From: Pseudomonas cuatrocienegasensis
GTDB lineage: Bacteria > Pseudomonadota > Gammaproteobacteria > Pseudomonadales > Pseudomonadaceae
NCBI RefSeq assembly: GCF_900110925.1
Contig: NZ_FOFP01000019.1
Coordinates: forward strand, 25,000 to 88,999
Length of the DNA stretch: 64,000 nucleotides
Direction of reading: 5' to 3'
Of this stretch, positions 61,416-64,000 are shown one piece after another; positions within the stretch are counted from its first letter, which is position 1; each line of letters starts with the position of its first letter. The position numbers were made by a program, and so were the translations under genes. A model generated the notes under the pieces. It did no database searches and was not told the origin of the DNA. It saw only the letters and a program-made list of their open reading frames with translations.

Positions 61416-62048
61416 ATGGCCCGAAAGACCAAAGACGACGCCCTGCAAACCCGCCACCAGATTCTCGAGGCGGCCGAACAGGCTTTCTATACGCGCGGTA
61501 TGGCCCGTACAACGCTAGCTGATATTGCAGCATTGGCAGGCGTCAGCCGCGGCGCCATCTACTGGCATTTCGACAACAAGGCCGCCTTGGTCCAGGCCCT
61601 GCTCGACAGCCTCCACGAACCCTTCGACGCACTCGCCAAAGCCAGCGAGGACGCCAACGAGACAGATCCGCTGGGCTGCATGCGCACGCTGCTCATTCAA
61701 GTACTGCAACAAGTGGCGCTGGACCCAAAGACCCGCCGGATCAATGAGATTCTTTTTCACAAGTGTGAGTTCATCGACGAGATGTGTGATTTGCGCCAGC
61801 AACGCCAAGCGAACAGCCTGGACTGCCACGTACGCATCGAGCTGGCACTGCGCAACGCCGTCAACCGCGGGCAACTGCCAGCAGCGCTGAACACCACCCG
61901 CGCCTCGCGCTGCCTGCACGCCTACATAGACGGCAACCTGGCCCAGTGGCTACTCACCCCCGACGCCTACGCCCTGCACGAAGATGCCGAATACCTGGTC
62001 GACACCGCCCTCGACATGCTTCGCCATAGCCCTAGCCTGCAGGTATGA
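61416..62048 (+). CDS. ttgR: TetR-family repressor of RND efflux, TtgR type
   Basis: 210 residues from the ATG at 61416 (the TtgR length; a GTG 5 codons upstream is the longer option). Helix-turn-helix about residues 10-55 (TRHQILEAAEQAFYTRGMARTTLADIAALAGVSRGAIYWHF). The ligand domain contains the conserved RRINEILFHKCEF. Binds plant phenolics and antibiotics in the family and then releases ttgABC and ttgR. Divergent from ttgA. Confidence 0.95.
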   Translation: MARKTKDDALQTRHQILEAAEQAFYTRGMARTTLADIAALAGVSRGAIYWHFDNKAALVQALLDSLHEPFDALAKASEDANETDPLGCMRTLLIQVLQQVALDPKTRRINEILFHKCEFIDEMCDLRQQRQANSLDCHVRIELALRNAVNRGQLPAALNTTRASRCLHAYIDGNLAQWLLTPDAYALHEDAEYLVDTALDMLRHSPSLQV

Positions 62049-62110
62049 GCCGGCAGACCGCCATGACGGGCACGTTCGCGCGATGGCGCCTTAGCCACTA
62101 AGATGGCGCC

Positions 62111-62788
62111 ATGACCAAACCTGACACGCCCCTCACTGCTATCAGCGAGTTGACCCTGCGTCACTATCAGACGTGCGCGGAAGCCTTTCGCGAGGGCACT
62201 CGCGACCACGATGTCAGCCAGAACATCGCCGCCCTGCTGCGCCATCTCCACGCGCCAGCGCCGGCCTGCATCCTTGACCTGGGCTGCGGCCCAGGCCGGG
62301 ACTTGCGCACATTCAGCCAACTGGGCCACCGCGCCATCGGCCTGGATGGCTGCTCGCAGTTCGTCGAAATGGCGCGCCAGGACAGCGGCTGCGACGTCTG
62401 GCAGCAGAACCTGCTTAGCCTTGATCTACCGGCCGAACACTTCGACGGGATCTTTGCCAACGCCGTGCTGTTTCATGTGCCCAGCCGGGCCCTGCCCGAG
62501 GTGCTGAAGCAACTCTGGCAGAGCCTGAAAGCCGGCGGCGTGCTGTTCTGCTCGAACCCCAGAGGGGACAACCAGGAAGGCTGGCAGGGCGAGCGCTATG
62601 CGGTCTACCACGACCTGCCCCGTTGGCGTCAATACCTGCAGGCCGCTGGCTTCAGCGAGCTGGAGCACTACTACCGCCCCGCCGGCTTGCCGCGCGACCA
62701 GCAGCCCTGGTTGGCGAGCGTCTGGCGCAAGGCGCCACGGGTAACAATCCCTGATCCCAACACGGCTGACCCCGGCACACCCATCTGA
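62111..62788 (+). CDS. Class I SAM-dependent methyltransferase
   Basis: 225 residues. SAM-binding motif I ILDLGCGPGRDLRTF (about 54), the acidic Asp of GLDGCSQFVEMA, motif LPAEHFDGIFANAVLFHVP and LKAGGVLFCSNPRGDN. The N-terminal HYQTCAEAFREGTRDHDVSQN is typical of small-molecule or quinone methyltransferase-like proteins. The substrate is unknown. It sits 62 bases after ttgR and could be read through from it, but no functional link is evident. Confidence 0.9.
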   Translation: MTKPDTPLTAISELTLRHYQTCAEAFREGTRDHDVSQNIAALLRHLHAPAPACILDLGCGPGRDLRTFSQLGHRAIGLDGCSQFVEMARQDSGCDVWQQNLLSLDLPAEHFDGIFANAVLFHVPSRALPEVLKQLWQSLKAGGVLFCSNPRGDNQEGWQGERYAVYHDLPRWRQYLQAAGFSELEHYYRPAGLPRDQQPWLASVWRKAPRVTIPDPNTADPGTPI

Positions 62789-62903
62789 TCGCGGAAAAAT
62801 CAGAAAAGCGGTCGTCCAAGGAAAGCTTAAGTACGCGCCATTCAAACCCATCCCTTTTTCGGATGCTGCTCAACCTGGTGCTGACCCTCCTGTTCTAAAG
62901 TAA

Positions 62904-62935
62904 AAAGCCCCGGCATCTGTGGATGCCAGGGCTTT
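62904..62935. terminator. Bidirectional terminator between methyltransferase and DUF2846 genes
   Basis: AGCCCCGGCATC (62906-62917) and GATGCCAGGGCT (62922-62933) pair with one mismatch, with AAAA on the left and TTTG on the right, in a convergent gap. Confidence 0.82.
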
Positions 62936-62951
62936 GTTTATCTGCCGTATC

Positions 62952-63410
62952 TTACTTGGCGCAGTTACCTTTGCGCGCTAGCTCCAACTTCGCTACGTCT
63001 TCTTTGCCTTCTTTTTCGTCGACCAGCTCCAGGTTGGCACCACCGACGAATACACCCATCTTGATGTACTGCTTCACGAAGTAGTTCTTGCCGCTTTCGG
63101 TCTTGACCAGCAAATCGTTGGGCGAGAACTCGGACTCGGTGGATATCTTGTGCTCCATGTCGCCCTTGACCTGTTCATAGAAGAATATCTTGGGAGCGGA
63201 CTCACCGATGCACTTGCCATCGACCCAGATGTCTTTCTTCAGCGCCGTACCGGCCCCCATGGTGCGGTAGATGTAGAGACCCGCATTACCGGGCGAGGGT
63301 GCAACGAAACGCTTGGCCTCGGCAGAGGCATCCTTGTCTTCCATGGGAACTGAGGCGCAGCCGACAAGCAGCGACGAGGCAAAAGCGGCCATGGCCAGTT
63401 TTTTCAGCAT
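62952..63410 (-). CDS. DUF2846 lipoprotein
   Basis: 152 residues, lipoprotein signal with LLVGCAS (Cys 18). The DUF2846 domain shows GLYIYRTMGAGTALKKDIWVDGKCIGESAP (about 43-72), then a beta-rich ISTESEFSPNDLLVKTESGKNYFVKQY, and a Lys/Glu-rich end. Members are small envelope lipoproteins of unknown function. Isolated gene with a terminator just downstream. Confidence 0.85.
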   Translation of the reverse strand: MLKKLAMAAFASSLLVGCASVPMEDKDASAEAKRFVAPSPGNAGLYIYRTMGAGTALKKDIWVDGKCIGESAPKIFFYEQVKGDMEHKISTESEFSPNDLLVKTESGKNYFVKQYIKMGVFVGGANLELVDEKEGKEDVAKLELARKGNCAK

Positions 63411-63638
63411 GATGACTCCAAATATCGAGAAATAGTGGACGCGGCATAGCGGCAGGCTGGGCAGAATTTTCCAGCCACATCAAGCTATTGGGTCACGGAT
63501 AAGGAGTCGCACGAAGGAGGGGCCATTGCCTGGACGCGTCGCTGCGTATGCTCGAATTCCGTTTCTTTAATGGCTTATTGCCATGCCGCCGTGGACGATA
63601 TCGCCTTGTTCAGTAACGAGCAAGAGCGCTTCGCTATT

Positions 63639-64000
63639 TCAATCAATAGTGCAGAGCCAGGGGGCTTCGAGACAGGGGGCAGGCCCTATAACCTCCTTCA
63701 CGCGGCGCCAGTCCACGTCGCCGCGTTGCTCCATCTCCTTGAGCCAGGCCAGGTTAGGATCGGCCTTGGCCATGGCTCCAATGGTTTGGCTGACGGTTTG
63801 CCGGTTGACCTGTTTGAGGTCGATGTTCAGCCCTTCCACGGCCTGAATGACGATCTCGCCCTGGGCGCTCAGTTGGCTTTGCTGCAGGGTTTCGTCGGTC
63901 TTGCCTTTGCCTTTGGCTGGCTGCCAGGCGAAGCTGCTTTTGCTCTTCTCGCGGCTTTCTTGTTTGAGGTCTTTGACGCCCTCGAAGGTGATTTCGCCGC
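63639..64000 (-). pseudogene. C-terminal piece of a haemagglutinin/CdiA-type two-partner secretion exoprotein (5' part beyond window; end aberrant)
   Basis: The frame is open from the right edge and ends at a TGA at 63639-63641. It reads GEITFEGVKDLKQES, a Lys/Ser-rich linker, then LNIDLKQVNRQTVSQTIGAM and ADPNLAWLKEMEQRGDVDWRRVKEV. That segment is characteristic of the region just before the DUF637/pretoxin part of large FhaB/CdiA proteins, where VKEV is normally followed by HDSFKYSHSG. Here it instead breaks into about 18 unrelated residues and stops, so the toxin-delivery end is missing. It is probably a truncated or displaced copy; whether the 5' part is intact cannot be seen. Confidence 0.65.

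Noticed and set aside
62863..62898. 11-codon hydrophobic mini-ORF beginning ATGCTGCTC before the terminator
   Set aside because: No Shine-Dalgarno and no comparative support; too short to call.
1..64000. CRISPR arrays, tRNA or rRNA genes, prophage or an intact insertion sequence
   Set aside because: No regularly spaced direct repeats, no tRNA cloverleaf or rRNA signature noticed, and no transposase, integrase or phage structural frames on either strand.

Overview
The window is a G+C-rich gammaproteobacterial chromosome segment and almost certainly comes from a Pseudomonas that is not P. aeruginosa. Three things support this: protein-level resemblance to Pseudomonas families, REP-type palindromes between genes, and a gene order that follows, in reverse, the P. 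aeruginosa PAO1 block from folA (about PA0350) to sbp (about PA0283). That synteny is recalled from knowledge, not computed. No rRNA, tRNA, CRISPR array or intact insertion sequence was seen.

Layout. 1-11.6 kb: an OmpA-family envelope protein cut by the window edge, folA, a GlpQ-type phosphodiesterase, a DUF2868/DUF3482 membrane protein-GTPase pair, an EamA exporter with a divergent LysR regulator, thyA-lgt-TSUP transporter, an orphan MreB-like fragment protein and an NRDE protein. 11.7-18.3 kb: ptsP-rppH (nitrogen PTS and RNA 5'-end processing), an HAD phosphatase, a DUF2269 membrane protein, ilvA and rpiA. 18.5-23.6 kb: autotransporter aminopeptidase aaaA, then two CarP-like beta-propeller genes flanking a CarO-like OB-fold gene, and an FAH-family gene. 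23.8-30.5 kb: D-2-hydroxyglutarate dehydrogenase divergent from serA (SerA makes the metabolite that the dehydrogenase removes), DUF523, a PHD2-like prolyl hydroxylase, DUF2059, an alpha/beta hydrolase and a thioredoxin-like protein.

30.7-44.9 kb is a complete polyamine and agmatine catabolic island. spuABCDEFGH runs on the minus strand: gamma-glutamylation enzymes, a transaminase, two binding proteins and an ABC importer. spuI is divergent, followed by aguR-aguB-aguA, which convert agmatine through N-carbamoylputrescine to putrescine and so feed the Spu route. An OprE-type porin follows, with a candidate sigma-54 promoter.

46.8-54.5 kb: a diguanylate cyclase, a DesA fatty acid desaturase, a PAS-GGDEF-EAL protein, and the sulfate transport genes cysW-cysT-sbp without cysA. 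54.7-64 kb: a sugar O-acetyltransferase, the TtgABC RND efflux system with divergent TtgR and a well-matching TtgR operator, a methyltransferase, a DUF2846 lipoprotein, and the broken end of a haemagglutinin/CdiA-type exoprotein at the right edge.

The most unusual non-coding signal is a family of intergenic palindromes. One type, present at 36.2 and 53.4 kb, keeps an internal-loop sequence while its stems change by compensatory pairs. Several palindromes start in or right next to the stop codon of a neighbouring gene.
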